Notes under the pieces: model-generated
Seen by the model: the letters and a program-made list of their open reading frames with translations, nothing else
Told to the model about the DNA's origin: nothing
Databases searched by the model: none
Translations under genes and position numbers: made by a program
In this document: positions 1 through 10,875 of the stretch, in pieces
Numbering within the stretch: the stretch's first letter is position 1
Layout: each line of letters opens with the position of its first letter
Source: Prorocentrum cordatum
Taxonomy: Eukaryota > Sar > Dinophyceae > Prorocentrales > Prorocentraceae
Length of the DNA stretch: 44,568 bases
Assembly (NCBI GenBank): GCA_963575745.1
Contig: CAUYUJ010020539.1
Coordinates: 1-44,568 of the forward strand
Direction: 5' to 3'

Positions 1-1430
1 GCGCTCTATACCTCGGCCGACGGCGCGACCCGGGTCGGGGCCGAACCAGAAGCGCTTCGACGGAGAGTGACATCGCGTCGCCCGTTTTCCCCACCTTTTC
101 CGCGTAAGCGGCGGGGAAGCCAGCAATGATGCCGTCCAGGGCGGAATCCTTCGGCCCCCGGGCGCGCCGGCGCGGGCTGGCCCAGCGCCGCGACGCGCGT
201 CGTCGGGTCGCCGCGACGTCTGCAAGCACGAAGTCGGCCATGGTGATCTGGGCAGGAACGCGCCGGAGAGGCCGCGTCGCGGGCGATCGCGACCCGTGGG
301 CCGCCGCGCCGGGTACAGGACGGCACCGAAACAATTGTGGCCTGCGAGCGGGCACCCCGCCCCCGCGGAAGCCACCCCCAGCGGGGGATTCGAGCCCCGC
401 GCGACGCGCAACCCGCTCGAGCGAAGCAGAGAGCTAGCCCATGTTTTTCGGAGGAGCACTGCGAACCTAGCAACGCAAGGCAACCCAGCACGACGCAGCG
501 CACGAGAAACTACGCGCCGCAACGCGCGCCAAGCGCGCTGCGCGGCAGTGGGCAGTAAAACAAATCGCAGCATTTAAAAACCACTCGCCGCAACGCGCAA
601 CAACGCAAAGCAACGCAATGATGCACGGCGACGCGTGAGGCACGGCCACCGAACATAAAGTTGCAATTCGATGCTAGTCAGAGCCACGCGATGGATTGCG
701 CTGCTACCGACCAGCCAGAAGCAAAGCAAAGACACGCACCGCAAAATTATGCATAGACTGACCATGCCAAACAATGCAAAGCACAGCAAGTCAAATCGCA
801 GACTCGGAATGCATCGCAACGCGCAGCTACGCGACGCTTTCCAAAGAAAGGAAAGCGGCGAAAATGAAACCCCGCAAAGACTTCGCGGCGTTGGAGGAGA
901 ACGCATCAAGGCATTGCGACGCAGACGAGGGTCAATCAAAAGACCCCCTGGGATTCCCAAAGGAACTTCGGAAACCGCCCATGGGGCTCGGCAGGGGGGC
1001 ACGAAGCCCCCGTGGATAAGGGCCGCGCACCTGTGACCATCGGCGCTGAATAGCGAACGCACGTCGTCGGAGCCCACGGCGCGCCGCGCGACGCGTAATC
1101 TGAAGGGCGCCGCACGGCAGCGGTTGATCTGCGAGCGCTTCGCCAGTCCGCGCCATCGCGATCGCCGCGCGGCGCAGCGCGCGATCGCGCTGGTCCAGAT
1201 TGGCGGCGGGACCAGAGGCGGCACCTAAGATTCAGCAAGAGCGGCCACGAGCCACCGCGACGCAGCGGCTCGCGGGCGGCCGCGGACCGCGTGAATGATG
1301 GCGGCGATCGCGGCCTGGCGGCGCAGCGCCCACTCGCGCGAACGATCGCACCACTCGGGCCGCGCGCGGCCCCGACCAGCCTTCGCGGCGCCGGCACCGG
1401 CCAGAGTAGGGGGGCCCACCAATCGAAGAA
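1..1430. other. GC-rich stretch, no recognised gene
   Basis: The first ~470 bases and 1020-1430 are very GC-rich. Between, about 470-640, the plus strand is poor in T and carries imperfect repeats of the heptamer GCAACGC (near 471, 527, 589-615, and again near 813). Open frames here are short, overlap on both strands and show no family resemblance. A palindrome at 381-400 (GCGGGG / CCCCGC arms) encloses a sequence like a tRNA T-loop on the minus strand, but no tRNA can be folded around it. Confidence 0.5.
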
Positions 1431-3237
1431 TAAATAGCGAAAATCTACATTAAATCGATGTAGCCACAAACGCACCTGTGAATATTCAAAGAAAATTACT
1501 CTGGCTAGTGGGGTGACGAAACGTGCGAGGGGAGCGCTCGGAGTCCGGAGGAAGGTGATATTAAGGAGATGGAAGAGAACGATCATGAGGAATGAGAACC
1601 AAAATGAGCAAGGATGATCGTTGTGCACCTACCATTCTGCAACTTTCCTCGAATATGGTCTTCCTTGTCACGTTGTGCTGTGCCTGGCCGAGCCGTTCTC
1701 TAGCAATGTCCGATTATGGACTCAAGCCATTTCTTGTGGTTGGGTTGTTTCGACGATGGCGCGCAACGCCAGCGTGGCAAGTGCCACGCGCTGTCGCCTA
1801 AGCCATGGTTTTGCAAGCGTCTGGATGCGTGCTGCGGCGCTGGGGCATCCCATGAGATGCTATGCGTGAATTCCAAGGCGAAGCCGAGCTTGCAGGCCAT
1901 TCAATCGTCATAATGTAATGCCCCCCCCCCGAAGAAATACCTTGCCATATTTGTGTATGTATGTATGTGTTGCCTGACTTCCAAAGGTCCGGGTGATTGG
2001 TTTGCTCAAGATATCAGCGGAACGTTGTGGTCATTATGACGGCAATTCGTGGTGCTTCGCGTGACCAACCACCTGCCCATCCGAAAACGATGCCCAGGTA
2101 AGCTGCCTTGGTCAGAGACATGTTGGAATACGCAGTGAAAGCGCAAAGAAAGTCGTCAGCCCAAATTTTGGGATTACCCTGGGTGCACTTCTCGCCCACC
2201 CCCCCTCTCGAAACCAAAGACCTATGCGAAGGTTGCAGGACAAAAGAAGGTTTGGAAGAGGAACTGCAATCATCAGCCTAGATGGCCTGTCGGATTTCGC
2301 TGTCAATTTCAATCACGAGTCCCTGCTGCAGTGGGAATACCTTGGTAACCGAACAGATGTCTACGAAACCCGCGTGCATGATGTGTGCCAGCTTGTTGAG
2401 CCACAGATCTTTCTGAATGCGGGTTTGTTCCAACTGGGATCGGGAAAGAAACCAAAACCATCCGACCTTTTTCAAGGGGTTGGGGCCCTGCAGGAACCAG
2501 CAACACTCTGGAGGTTTGCATTTCCGCGGGTCCGCCTGCACGGTCTGTGGCGACTTGGTTGAGCACGGTCAACACGTCGATAGGGACGATGCCGTCAGGC
2601 GGTGGAGCAGCAGTTCTCAGAAGGCATACGGTCCAGTTCAAATCGTTGGGCCCCCTAACCCAAGGATGTAGAATCCGCCCAGGGAGTGAGTGTGAGTGAG
2701 GTAACTGATAACAGCATGGGATGGGGAGTGGGAGGATGAGGAGGAGGAGGAGGAGGAATAGGAGGAGTAACACAGGCGAAACAAACACTTGGTCCCGGCC
2801 GGCCCGGGCATAGCCCAGGCATCGACGCAAATGACATCCCTGTCCTTCTCTTACCGTGGCCACTATGCTCTCTGATCTTGCAGTCTCGCTGGCGCTTTTT
2901 GCTGATGTGCACCACCTGCATGACAGAATATCTACCCCAGTACCTCTTGGCCACCCGCAGACAGCCGCTGCTGGGACGGGGGCGATGGGGTGCTTGCGGA
3001 GCCAGAGCAATTTTGCATTGACTCGTTGGACCGTATTGCATTAGCAATTCGTCAGGCGGCCGCGGGCGCTGTAGACCAAGCGGAGCTTCAGTTCGCAGTG
3101 TCAGCAATCGACGGCTGGATCCTTAGTATCGAGATTACACCCTCCGCGTGGTTCTACAGGCCGCTTCCTCCACGGCCGTGAGACTTTCGCTTGACATGAA
3201 AGGCCGTTCTAGTGATGCTTGACCACAACGAAATGCA
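1431..3237. other. Mixed sequence, no recognised gene
   Basis: Several open frames of 60-230 codons exist on both strands (for example plus 2224-2562, minus 2309-3010) but none shows a recognisable domain. The region precedes the transposase-like blocks, so it could hold a decayed 5' part or exons of that gene; I cannot show this. Short C and GGA runs occur near 1921-1930 and 2736-2758. Confidence 0.4.
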
Positions 3238-3672
3238 TTGACGTTGGCTGTCCCTGATTTCGCACGGGCTCAATTTGAGAAATTGCTCGAACAAGGTTCT
3301 GGTAAACTCCCTTCGCGGAGCACAATGCAGCGCGCAGAATTGAACCTCGATTGCGCAATGATCCTTCATCGTAGACGAATGTCGTCTGCGCCGTGCTACC
3401 GGTGGGCGTTGACAGACAGCTCGCCAGTTAAGGGTTTTGATTACATCTGGTTTGAATTCGCAGAGATATCTCAGGACGCAATCCTTTTTGTTTTCTCTGC
3501 ATTTGCACAGCTAGTCAACTTGATTTCAGCGTTCGTTCAACGCCATCGTCGCGAGCATGAACATGAAGAGAACCCTGTACCCATCATTGCCGATCGTGGC
3601 GATATGGGGCCAGAGCTTGACTGGGTTCCCCACTTGAGGACGTTGTGCAAACATATCAAGGAGTCCAATTGA
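3238..3672 (+). pseudogene. Transposase-like block A (first catalytic-type Asp)
   Basis: A 144-codon open frame. Its first half carries a Ser/Arg-rich lead (KLPSRSTMQRAEL) followed by LHRRR and then YRWALTDSSPVKGFDYI, where the Asp at 3415-3417 would be the first acid of a DDE triad. The second half (from about 3500) does not resemble the family and may be intron or unrelated sequence. The frame closes with a stop before the next conserved block, which begins about 370 bases downstream in another frame. The start shown is simply where the open frame begins; no convincing start codon context was seen. Confidence 0.45.
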
Positions 3673-3884
3673 TGAAAACCAATGTCGCAAACGAACGGTC
3701 GCATGTCGATGAGTATGATCGCGCCACGGCTGGATTCATTTCGACAATCGTAGAAACGTCGGCATGCCCGACCCTGCCGCGCGCAGCCGCGGCCCCTGCT
3801 GGGGCTGGCTTTCCAAGGCTGCACGTTGAGAGGCCCCAGGCCCCACCCCAAACCATTCTCTACACCCATCCCAAATGTGCTACG

Positions 3885-4015
3885 GAGTCGGAGGAGGAGG
3901 AGCAGGAGTCAGGAGGAGAAGGAGGATTCAGAAGGACAAGGAGGGAGGAGGAAGGGAGGGAGAGAGGGAGAGGGATGAGGGAGGAAGGGGGAGGGAGGAG
4001 GGAGGATGATTTTCT
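3885..4015 (+). repeat. GA/GGA-rich low-complexity tract
   Basis: Purine-only stretch dominated by GGA, GAGG and GGGA words. It lies between transposase-like blocks A and B and inflates the open frame 3645-4469 with a Glu/Gly/Arg-rich run that is unlikely to be protein-coding. Confidence 0.85.
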
Positions 4016-4045
4016 TGTAAGCAGTAATCCTCGAGGAGCATGTGA

Positions 4046-4469
4046 ATACCCCTTGCGTGCTTGGATCGGACACAGGAATCTATCAGACAAGGTGGTTGCA
4101 GAGCTTTACAAATGGCACCTGCATTGTGGGGGGGACTTGCTGGCTCACGCACAGTCTGTTCTTGGGCATACTAGCGACCTAGGTGTTGAATTTGGCATCT
4201 CGAAGTTCCACGTATCTTGTGGCGACCATGATCGCATGCTCCCTAAATGGCTTGATCGGGAAACCTTGCCGCTCGACGTGCCAGAGGCGTCTTCAGATAT
4301 TGGCGATGATGCTGGTGATGAGTTCGAACGTCCTGAAGGGGACTCCAATCAAACTATATTCGCTGGTCGGTCCGCCAACGAGCCTGTCTGCTTCGTGCCG
4401 TTTGCCATGGACGTCGCAGGCGGGGGGTTGGGGGGGGTCCTAGAGGTCCTAGAGAGGCAAGGCGTTTGA
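4046..4469 (+). pseudogene. Transposase-like block B (second catalytic-type Asp)
   Basis: The recognisable part starts near 4046 and contains NLSDKVVAELYKWHLHCG followed by a segment with SDLGVEFG; the Asp at 4176-4178 matches the second acid of a DDE-type core. The stretch ends in a frame that runs into a G-rich segment (4421-4440) and stops at 4469. The next conserved residues (HVVDNM, from about 4575) resume in another frame, so about 150 bases here are either an intron or an insertion. Confidence 0.45.
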
Positions 4470-4559
4470 TTGTAGTTTCCTGGCGGCCATGGGCCCAAGC
4501 TCCAGGAGGTTTCGGGGCTAGAGGGTGCCACGCTCTAGATCAGACACATGTCCGGGAGG

Positions 4560-4985
4560 GGAGGTTTGCACCACACGTGGTGGACAACATGACGCAAGAC
4601 ACGCACCGCAACTTGGAGCATTGGGACCACTTCCACGCTCAGCTGAAAACGGTTGAGGCGTTGTTGAGAATCGAGGAGCGCAGGCAACGTTTCATCATGT
4701 CTTGCGCGCGCCCTTCGAGGTGGCATCAACGCGAGCACCTGTTCAATCGCTTCAATGGGAGCTTGTATGAGAAGAGATGGCGGGAGGTTTGGTCAGTTTT
4801 GTAAGAGCGATCAAACCTCTGCTTGTTACAATGTACCTTGTATGGGATCAGCGCAGATACTGTCAGGGCGTTGACGTTGACGGCGTAGATAGGGGGGACC
4901 AGGCAGCTGCGCAGGCTCGGCAGGAGGACGCCTTGGGCGTCTCCAAATTCGACCCGAAGGCTTTAACTTCAATATTGGAGGATGC
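4560..4985 (+). pseudogene. Transposase-like block C
   Basis: Two overlapping frames continue the same protein. The first (to 4804) has HVVDNMTQD, then ERRQRF and YEKRW; the second (from about 4790) has FVRAIKPLL, WDQRRYCQG and FDPKALTSILED. The frame change near 4795-4805 breaks the coding sequence, and the second frame dissolves into the (CT)n repeat. No catalytic residue is assigned to this block. Confidence 0.42.
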
Positions 4986-4986
4986 G

Positions 4987-4998
4987 CTTCTCTCTCTC

Positions 4999-5070
<72 letters not shown>

Positions 5071-5090
5071 TCTCTTTCTTTCGTCTCCCT
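4987..5090. repeat. (CT)n microsatellite
   Basis: About 100 bases of almost pure CT dinucleotide with a few TCC and TTT interruptions. It lies inside the transposase-like gene, between blocks C and D, and yields artefactual Leu-Ser and Arg-Glu repeat frames. Confidence 0.95.
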
Positions 5091-5348
5091 CCCTTGCGCG
5101 CTTCCGTGATCTCTACTGCAACCGCCATTGGGCGGGGAGAGGGGGTATTCTGATTCATTTCCATGGGGCAGCAGGCAGGGTCTAGCGATGGAGCGGTAGA
5201 CCCAAGTAGAGATCTCATAAGCGGGCATGGAGCAAGCTTTAGTCAGTCATGCTCATGGGTCCTGTGTTGGCTGCGCTGGCAAAGCCAACGTGCAAACCAA
5301 CGCCAGGGCGCGTGAAGGATTCTGCCTAAACGACAGCTGCGCCTAAGT

Positions 5349-6020
5349 ATGTCTGTTCCCATCTGCAACCAGTCTCAGGGCCCGATATTCTATTACTATG
5401 TGCAGGCTGTGCTAATCACAGACTTCGCCCCGAGCTCCTTCGCGCAGAGCTCTGAGTTTTGTTTGTGCCACCGCGAACTGTTCGAGGGATTGAGCAAACA
5501 CAATCGGGAGATCGCCTTTGAAGCACATTTCGGCAAAGGAGACAAAAACTGTCCAATGGCAGGTCGGATCGTGCCCGAAATGACTGGTGGTTTGCTCAAC
5601 GATCTGTTCGATGAACTGTGGACGGTCAATGAGAGAGAGTTATTGGATGCGGATGTGCCTCATGGTTGTAGGTCACCTGCTGACCGGGAATAGGACTTAC
5701 TCATGCGAGATTTTGGCGCTATGAAAAGTGTCGCGTCAGTGATCCTGAAGACCAAGACCGATTATCTGTTTCGGCTTCCATGCATGCTCCAAGGGTTGGC
5801 GATGGTCGATGAGGCGAAAGCGCGGGAGGTCGGGGCACGAGCGATTCAAGCGTTTGACGCAGACAGGGCAAACCAAGACGATCTGACCAAATGCCTTCTT
5901 AATCCCGACACTGAGTTCCGTGGCCAGCTCGAGATGTTCGTGAACGGTGTTGCGCGCAATGAGTGCAGCATTTCTTTTCAAAAGGCATGTGGCAGGCTGG
6001 CGCTTCTCGTCAGTGGTTGA
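5349..6020 (+). pseudogene. Transposase-like block D with internal stop
   Basis: One frame carries both halves: a Cys/His-containing part (FCLCHRELFEG) up to a TAG at 5691-5693, then continuation in the same frame with VILKTKTDYLFRLPCMLQGLA and FDADRANQDDL. Family relatives run through this point without a break, so the TAG is read as a nonsense mutation. Near 5990-6005 the frame shifts into block E. Confidence 0.45.
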
Positions 6021-7764
6021 AACTTCGATTGAGAGGACGCACGCTGTATCGAACAAGGAGAGGAAGAGAGCTCCCGTGGGCACAGTGCGGATGTCTCTGT
6101 CCAACCGATTGCCATTGTTATCTAAGATGATTGCCGAAGGTCATGTTGATATTGGACAATTCGTGGATGATTTCTCAGCAGCGCGGGACATGGAGCACAT
6201 TATATCCGAGTTAGGTTTGCAACGGCATCCATGGCTAGCCTTGGTTGCAAGCGGAGATCCTTCACATTTAGCGAAGTCATGGGTTCGGCATGCGTTCCTT
6301 TCCAAAGCTTTGTATCACGCCACGCTAGAAGACTTATTTGCAAGTACCGCAGAACCAGATCAATATGATAAGAAAAAGAAACAGCGTCGTCAATATCTCG
6401 ATTCCAAGGCATCTCTATTGGACGGACCCCGTGCCCCCGAATACGACACAATCATGGTGCGGGCTATGCATTCTCATTTTCTCGCCACCATGGTTCCTGG
6501 CTCTACGTACGCAATGCCTATTGGAAGTGCAGAGTTCAACACCGTGGAAGGCATTCTTGGGCAGCCGAGGTCTAAGGATGCGATGCGAGCTGAAGGTGCA
6601 ATCGTCCCCGCTGGTGCGGACGAGATCGCTGCGCTCGACGTGGTGGGCGGAGTTGACAGACCCGACAACAATTACATATTCTTTCAGGTTTTGTTCACGG
6701 GCCTCGGGAGGAAAAAGATGCCGAGGGTGGCCCCAGGCGCGGGGGGCAAATTGCATCAATCATCAACTGCTATCGCTGTCCACCCGGTCAGGACCAATGC
6801 CCGCGATGCCTTCCCAGTTTTGGCTAAGGCTGCTTCCGCTGCCGGCTTTGATGACTGCCCCACCTTCATCATGGGCTACTTGCTGGGTGATCCGAACTCG
6901 TTGGAGGAGCAGGTGCTGAGGTGGCCGCCGCGCTCCCAGACGCATCATTGGGCATTCAGGCATGACTACATGGAAGGATTCTTCAGCTGCGCTGCAATGA
7001 CCGCCGTCCCACTTCCCAGCTTCCCAGCTTTGCACCGAATGTTTCCCAGCCAGTTGCCAATATCTTATGGGGCTCTCTTGGGCTTAGTTCGGCCTGAGGT
7101 CTCGGGCGTGCTCTTGTGCGCAAGCACCGAAGTCGGATTGTCAATGCACATTGATGGCCCTGGCCTCATGTTGTCATCATTGTCAAATATTTTACTGTTT
7201 GACTGGGAGATCAGGCAACTCGGAGATCGCAATATAGCAATAACGACGGTGATCATTCGCTACCGTCATCCCTGTGAGGGTAGCGAGGCGGATTTTCTCA
7301 TCGCTATGTCTGATGTGTTGACACATATGGTTTCACAAAAAGCTTTCGATGGGAGTCCTGGTAGGGGCTACATGCCTCGACCAGGTGACGCCAATCTCAT
7401 GGAAGAACTTGCTTCTCGGGGGCTGGCACAGGAATGCGTTGCCGATGGTTCGTGGCGTCTCACGGGTCGTGCCAAGGACAGCCTCACTCGAGTATGTGTT
7501 TTGACCGATGCAGCGGATCTGGTCTTTCAAGTTCGCCCAGATGTAGCTATCACGGATATGACAACGTACGAGCTGCTCCGTGAGCTCAAGAGGCACGACT
7601 GGGCATGGAGGCGATGGGTTCCTCCGTCTGCCCGCCGTGCAGCACATCGTCCCATACCATATGGTTACAAGCGAGGCGATGAGAAAGTGTGGTTCTCTGG
7701 CATTGAGCCCTGCGCTCAATACTTGGTCTGCCTATTGAGATCGGAGGACGCCCTCGCACAATAA
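5947..7764 (+). pseudogene. Transposase-like block E, 605-codon open frame (presumed catalytic Glu)
   Basis: This is the longest open frame of the relic. It begins to resemble the family only from about 6001 (RFSSVVETSIERTHA, candidate third acid at 6019-6021 or 6031-6033). Further on it has a basic stretch DKKKKQRRQ (about 6367-6393) and ends in a Trp-rich motif, TTYELLRELKRHDWAWRRW, near 7561-7620, followed by KVWFSGIEPCAQYL. That C-terminal Trp-rich module recurs in many anonymous dinoflagellate proteins. The upstream start is not meaningful because the frame enters from block D. The function of the C-terminal half is unknown to me. Confidence 0.5.
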
Positions 7765-8078
7765 AAACTCACAAGCAAGATCAACTGAAGATGGGGGGGG
7801 GCTGTGGGGGAAGGTCAGCGTGAATACCAGAGCTTAAGCTGAAGAGTGGCGGGGCACCAAAGCGCAGCAGCGTTTTCCAGGTGTCGTTCTCTTAAGTATT
7901 ACCACGTTCTATGGAGAGGGCCCGACCTGGGTTTCCGAGGTCCGAGGGCCCTAAAGTTCGCTCATGCATCATATCTCCAGTGTTTTGGGGGTGCCTTTGT
8001 ATACTCCTGGACCTCACCCGGGCTCTCTTGGGCACGTCGTCAAAGCGCGATTGATTAACGTTCAGGTCGCTAGGCGAA

Positions 8079-8291
8079 ATGCATCAGGGTCCTGGTCATG
8101 AGTCATTGTCGTTACCCCAACAGGAGATGTTTGATGCTGGTTTGACAGCGGTACCGCATGGAAAGACTGTCAAGGTTTACCAATCCATATTGTCTGGCAA
8201 GTTCGATGAGCTCGATGTGAGCGAGGATCTCCCACCCGACGTGGACCAACCTGCTCTGCAGGTGGTTGGGCGTTTTGAAAGGGGGCGTTAA
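8079..8291 (+). pseudogene. Short transposase-like tail fragment
   Basis: A 70-codon frame with VPHGKTVKVYQSILSGK and an acidic stretch. The KxVKVYQxxLxGK pattern resembles a linker seen after the Trp-rich module in the same anonymous family, so this is probably the decayed continuation. The identification is weak. Confidence 0.3.
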
Positions 8292-9780
8292 CTGGATTGT
8301 TTTTCGGCGACACTCTGATCTCTGATCTAGGCTGTGCGGACTAGGGCGCCCTGGATGATGACGGAACGTAGCCCTTTGGATGCAACCCTTGTGCTGCGTC
8401 AGTCGTGCGTATCATCGGATCGCCTCATGTCTGGCCCAATTCCCCATCCATGCCATCCATTATCTTGTCTTGTTTCTGCGAGTCACCTCCCCATTCTGCA
8501 ATGCCATCTGCCATCGAATCTGCTCCCATCTATGTAGCCGCGAGGTGGCCGTTGCAGCCGCCGATGCCGAGAAGGAGGCGCCGGCTGCGCTTGGGGACCG
8601 AGCCGCGGCCGAGGACTTCGAGGCCACTTGGAACTATCCTGGGAAAGACTTAGGGGTTCTTGGGCAATCTTGAGAGAACTTGGGCCGTGTTGAAAGCTGG
8701 TGATCTCCCAACAAAACCATCCCGGGCCAAATGGGTTGGCCGAAGGGATTGGCCTTAACCTCTCCCCGAAGGGTGAAGGTCACCCGCGCCCGAAAGAGCT
8801 GATTGGACTTGGAAGCTGCGATCAATCCAGCGTTATTCCAAGTTGTCGTTCAAAGGTGCGCCCGATTCTTTTGACCTGGCCAGCGCCGGTCAGGGTGTTT
8901 GCATGTCCGGCGACAGGTTGGATCGCGTGGATTTACCGCGTAGCTGCTATATCTTCGGAGTCGCCTCTAACGTGTCTTGTGGCAGCGACTGAAGCCGGCG
9001 AGCCTCGATAGAAGCTTATTCTCTTCAGTTGTTGCAGCTGCGCCCTCCCCCGTCATGATCAGATCCCCCTGGCTTCACTAACAAGTGCTGTTGCGGACGC
9101 GCTTCCTGCTCGCCTTCTTTCTCTTGCAATTCTCTTTCTCCTTCGCCCAGCTAAATGTAGGCATCGCTCGGGGCGAAGACGGTTTGATTATACAAATGTT
9201 AGTAATGTGTGACACTTGACCGAGGATTCGAAAATATCTAAAACACAATTGCATGATTCTGACCTTGTTGTTCTGTAAACTCGTATGCCGTGTATCTCAC
9301 ATAGCAGGCCACATTCCATCGGGGATTGCATGCTCGCTTCTCGCCGTGGGTGGGAGATTCCTTGCATTTCGCCCCTGTCTCCAGTCTACGCTCGTCCTCT
9401 GCTGCTGATCAGCCTGCTACGCCTCAGCCTTCACTGCCTCCTCCAACTTTGGCTATCCCTGCGTCCCCACCCCAAATCCTGCTCCTCTTACGACTCCGCG
9501 ATATCCTTCTCACTCCTCCAGTTCCTCCGCCTCCTCCGTGCTCCTTGCCCTCGCTATCCAGCATGTTCACGCCTGGCCACGATTGTTTGGAATCGCCGCG
9601 TGAACATTTTCGTAGCAAACCTCTCCATCGGCTCGCCTAGTTTGGATTTGACCAAGATGTTGCATCAAAAGGTACGCGGGTCGAAGTGAACCATGCCCTC
9701 GTCGACAGAATTGGCATGTTGTGCCGATTTCACTTTCACTGCCAATGATATCAATTTTATCTTGATTTATTTCGGAAATC
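8292..9780. other. No recognised gene
   Basis: Open frames are short and mutually overlapping. A small perfect inverted repeat (GGCCAA / TTGGCC) sits at about 8734-8750. The AT content rises after about 9180. Nothing marks the 5' limit of element E1 except the hairpin at 9781-9811. Confidence 0.45.
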
Positions 9781-9811
9781 GGGGGGCCAGAAATTTTTCG
9801 GTGGGCCCCCC
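9781..9811. other. G/C-arm hairpin at the 5' edge of element E1
   Basis: GGGGGGCC (9781-9788) pairs with GGCCCCCC (9804-9811) around a 15-base AT-rich loop. It lies about 20 bases before recognisable element sequence begins, with no LTR, PBS or Gag in between, so it sits at or near the truncation point. Confidence 0.6.
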
Positions 9812-9855
9812 TACAGTTTCATAGCCTCACGAATGTGCGTTGCAGTGTTCAGTCC

Positions 9856-10875
9856 ATGTACCCGCATATGTCATTCATGCCTGCGCCAACGATGCCAGAC
9901 GTGGATGTCCAGCCCACTGCCCATTCGATCTCTTCGGGCAGTAGGGGAGTGCCGGACTACATCAGGCAGACACACCACACGCAGCGGGCGTGTTTCAGAC
10001 GCCGGCAGGCGGTGCAGAGTGCACGTGATCAGGCACGTGCAGCAGCACTTGAGGTAATGAAGGGCAGGGGCAAGGGCTCACCCGTGCGAGGGAACTCGCC
10101 AGTAGGGTCGCCCGCAGCCTCCATAGCGGCAGCCGCCCCGGCAGTGGCTGTCCCTGCGCCAGAGGCTCAGACACCCGCTGGAGATCCTCCAGCTACCTTC
10201 CTGGACTCTGAGACGGTCTTGGAACGGCAGCGGCGAGTGTATCCCAGGATGGCGGACGTGGAGGTATACACGGGGATGGAAGACACCTGTGCGGTATGCC
10301 TCGAGGAGTTCACGCCTAGGGGGGCCATCTGCCGCCTGAGGTGCAACCATCTATTCCACGAGGAATGTTGGAACGCGAATGTGGTGGGCCATGTCGCGAA
10401 TCAACGAGAAGGTGATCCACAGCGACCAGTATGTGCCATCTGCCGAGCACCAGGCGTCATAGCGTCGTCGTTCCCATGGACCGGCTCCGTCACGCAGGCT
10501 CCTGAACAAGCAGCGCGGGAGCTGCGGGAGCTGAGGGGCATGGTGGAAACAATGACGGCCAGGATGCTGGATATGCAGACGGAACTGCCCCAGCAGCGGG
10601 GAAACCCGCCTGAGGAGGTGCGTGCTCCGATGGAGACGGGATGCTTCGATCAGCTCATCCCGATGACGGCGCCACAGCAGGGAAACTTGCCCAATGCGCC
10701 ACCTGTGCCATTCCCTCCAACTCACTACGAGCCTGGAATCAGGGAGGTGGCTCCTCCGATGTCACCCCAAGGCGAGGGCGGGGCCGAACTGCCACTGGAC
10801 CCTGACCAGCTGCGGGAGCACTGGGCGCAGACAACCCTGAGAGCGAGACGTTCGACCTCTCAGACTCGTCAGTAG
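9856..10875 (+). CDS. E1 polyprotein segment with RING-H2 finger
   Basis: The open frame extends back to 9835 with no ATG there; 9856 is the first in-frame ATG, but the true protein probably entered from lost upstream sequence. Residues about 145-196 form a complete RING-H2 pattern: CAVC, then Cys-x-His-x2-His-x2-Cys (CNHLFHEEC), then CAIC (10288-10443). RING-H2 domains bind two zinc ions and usually act as E3 ubiquitin ligases. Flanking sequence is Ala/Pro-rich and holds hairpin-encoded RGNSP, RGNPP and QGNLP. The frame is left near 10830 for the next block (from ...NPESETFDLSDSS...), so a frameshift or indel separates them. E3 has a diverged copy at 39748-40506. Confidence 0.7.
   Translation: MYPHMSFMPAPTMPDVDVQPTAHSISSGSRGVPDYIRQTHHTQRACFRRRQAVQSARDQARAAALEVMKGRGKGSPVRGNSPVGSPAASIAAAAPAVAVPAPEAQTPAGDPPATFLDSETVLERQRRVYPRMADVEVYTGMEDTCAVCLEEFTPRGAICRLRCNHLFHEECWNANVVGHVANQREGDPQRPVCAICRAPGVIASSFPWTGSVTQAPEQAARELRELRGMVETMTARMLDMQTELPQQRGNPPEEVRAPMETGCFDQLIPMTAPQQGNLPNAPPVPFPPTHYEPGIREVAPPMSPQGEGGAELPLDPDQLREHWAQTTLRARRSTSQTRQ
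10086..10099 (+). repeat. GNRA hairpin GCGAG-GGAA-CTCGC
   Basis: Strict match to the consensus, five Watson-Crick pairs. Read in frame as RGNSP. Confidence 0.85.
10177..10193 (+). repeat. Longer hairpin GCTGGAG-ATC-CTCCAGC
   Basis: Seven-pair stem with a three-base loop, encoding AGDPPA. It does not fit the GNRA consensus but has the same GC...GC ends and a similar peptide, so it may be a relative. Confidence 0.5.
10596..10609 (+). repeat. GNRA hairpin GCGGG-GAAA-CCCGC
   Basis: Strict match; encodes RGNPP, downstream of the RING finger. Confidence 0.88.
10677..10690 (+). repeat. GNRA hairpin GCAGG-GAAA-CTTGC
   Basis: Matches the consensus with one G-U wobble in the stem; encodes QGNLP. Confidence 0.7.

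Larger units (their letters stand above)
3238..8291 (+). mobile_element. DDE-transposase-like relic of a dinoflagellate multi-copy family
   Basis: Successive blocks on one strand line up, in order, with a repeated dinoflagellate protein family that I know only as anonymous paralogues. Three acidic positions have the spacing and setting of a DDE transposase: Asp in TDSSPVKG (3415-3417), Asp in SDLGVEFG (4176-4178), Glu in VVETSIERTHA (6019-6021). The reading frame changes at least five times and a TAG interrupts it at 5691-5693. Some breaks could be introns (for example about 4425-4570), but the in-frame stop argues for decay. A (CT)n tract sits in the middle. The link to transposases is inference; the block order is from memory of the family. 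No terminal inverted repeats were identified. Confidence 0.5.

Noticed and set aside
381-400. tRNA gene on the minus strand
   Set aside because: A T-arm/B-box-like GGCTCGAATCC is present in a palindrome, but no matching acceptor stem, D arm or anticodon arm can be built around it.
2309-3107. Minus-strand genes of 150-233 codons
   Set aside because: Two overlapping frames with Pro/Leu-rich low complexity over the GGA run; no motif.
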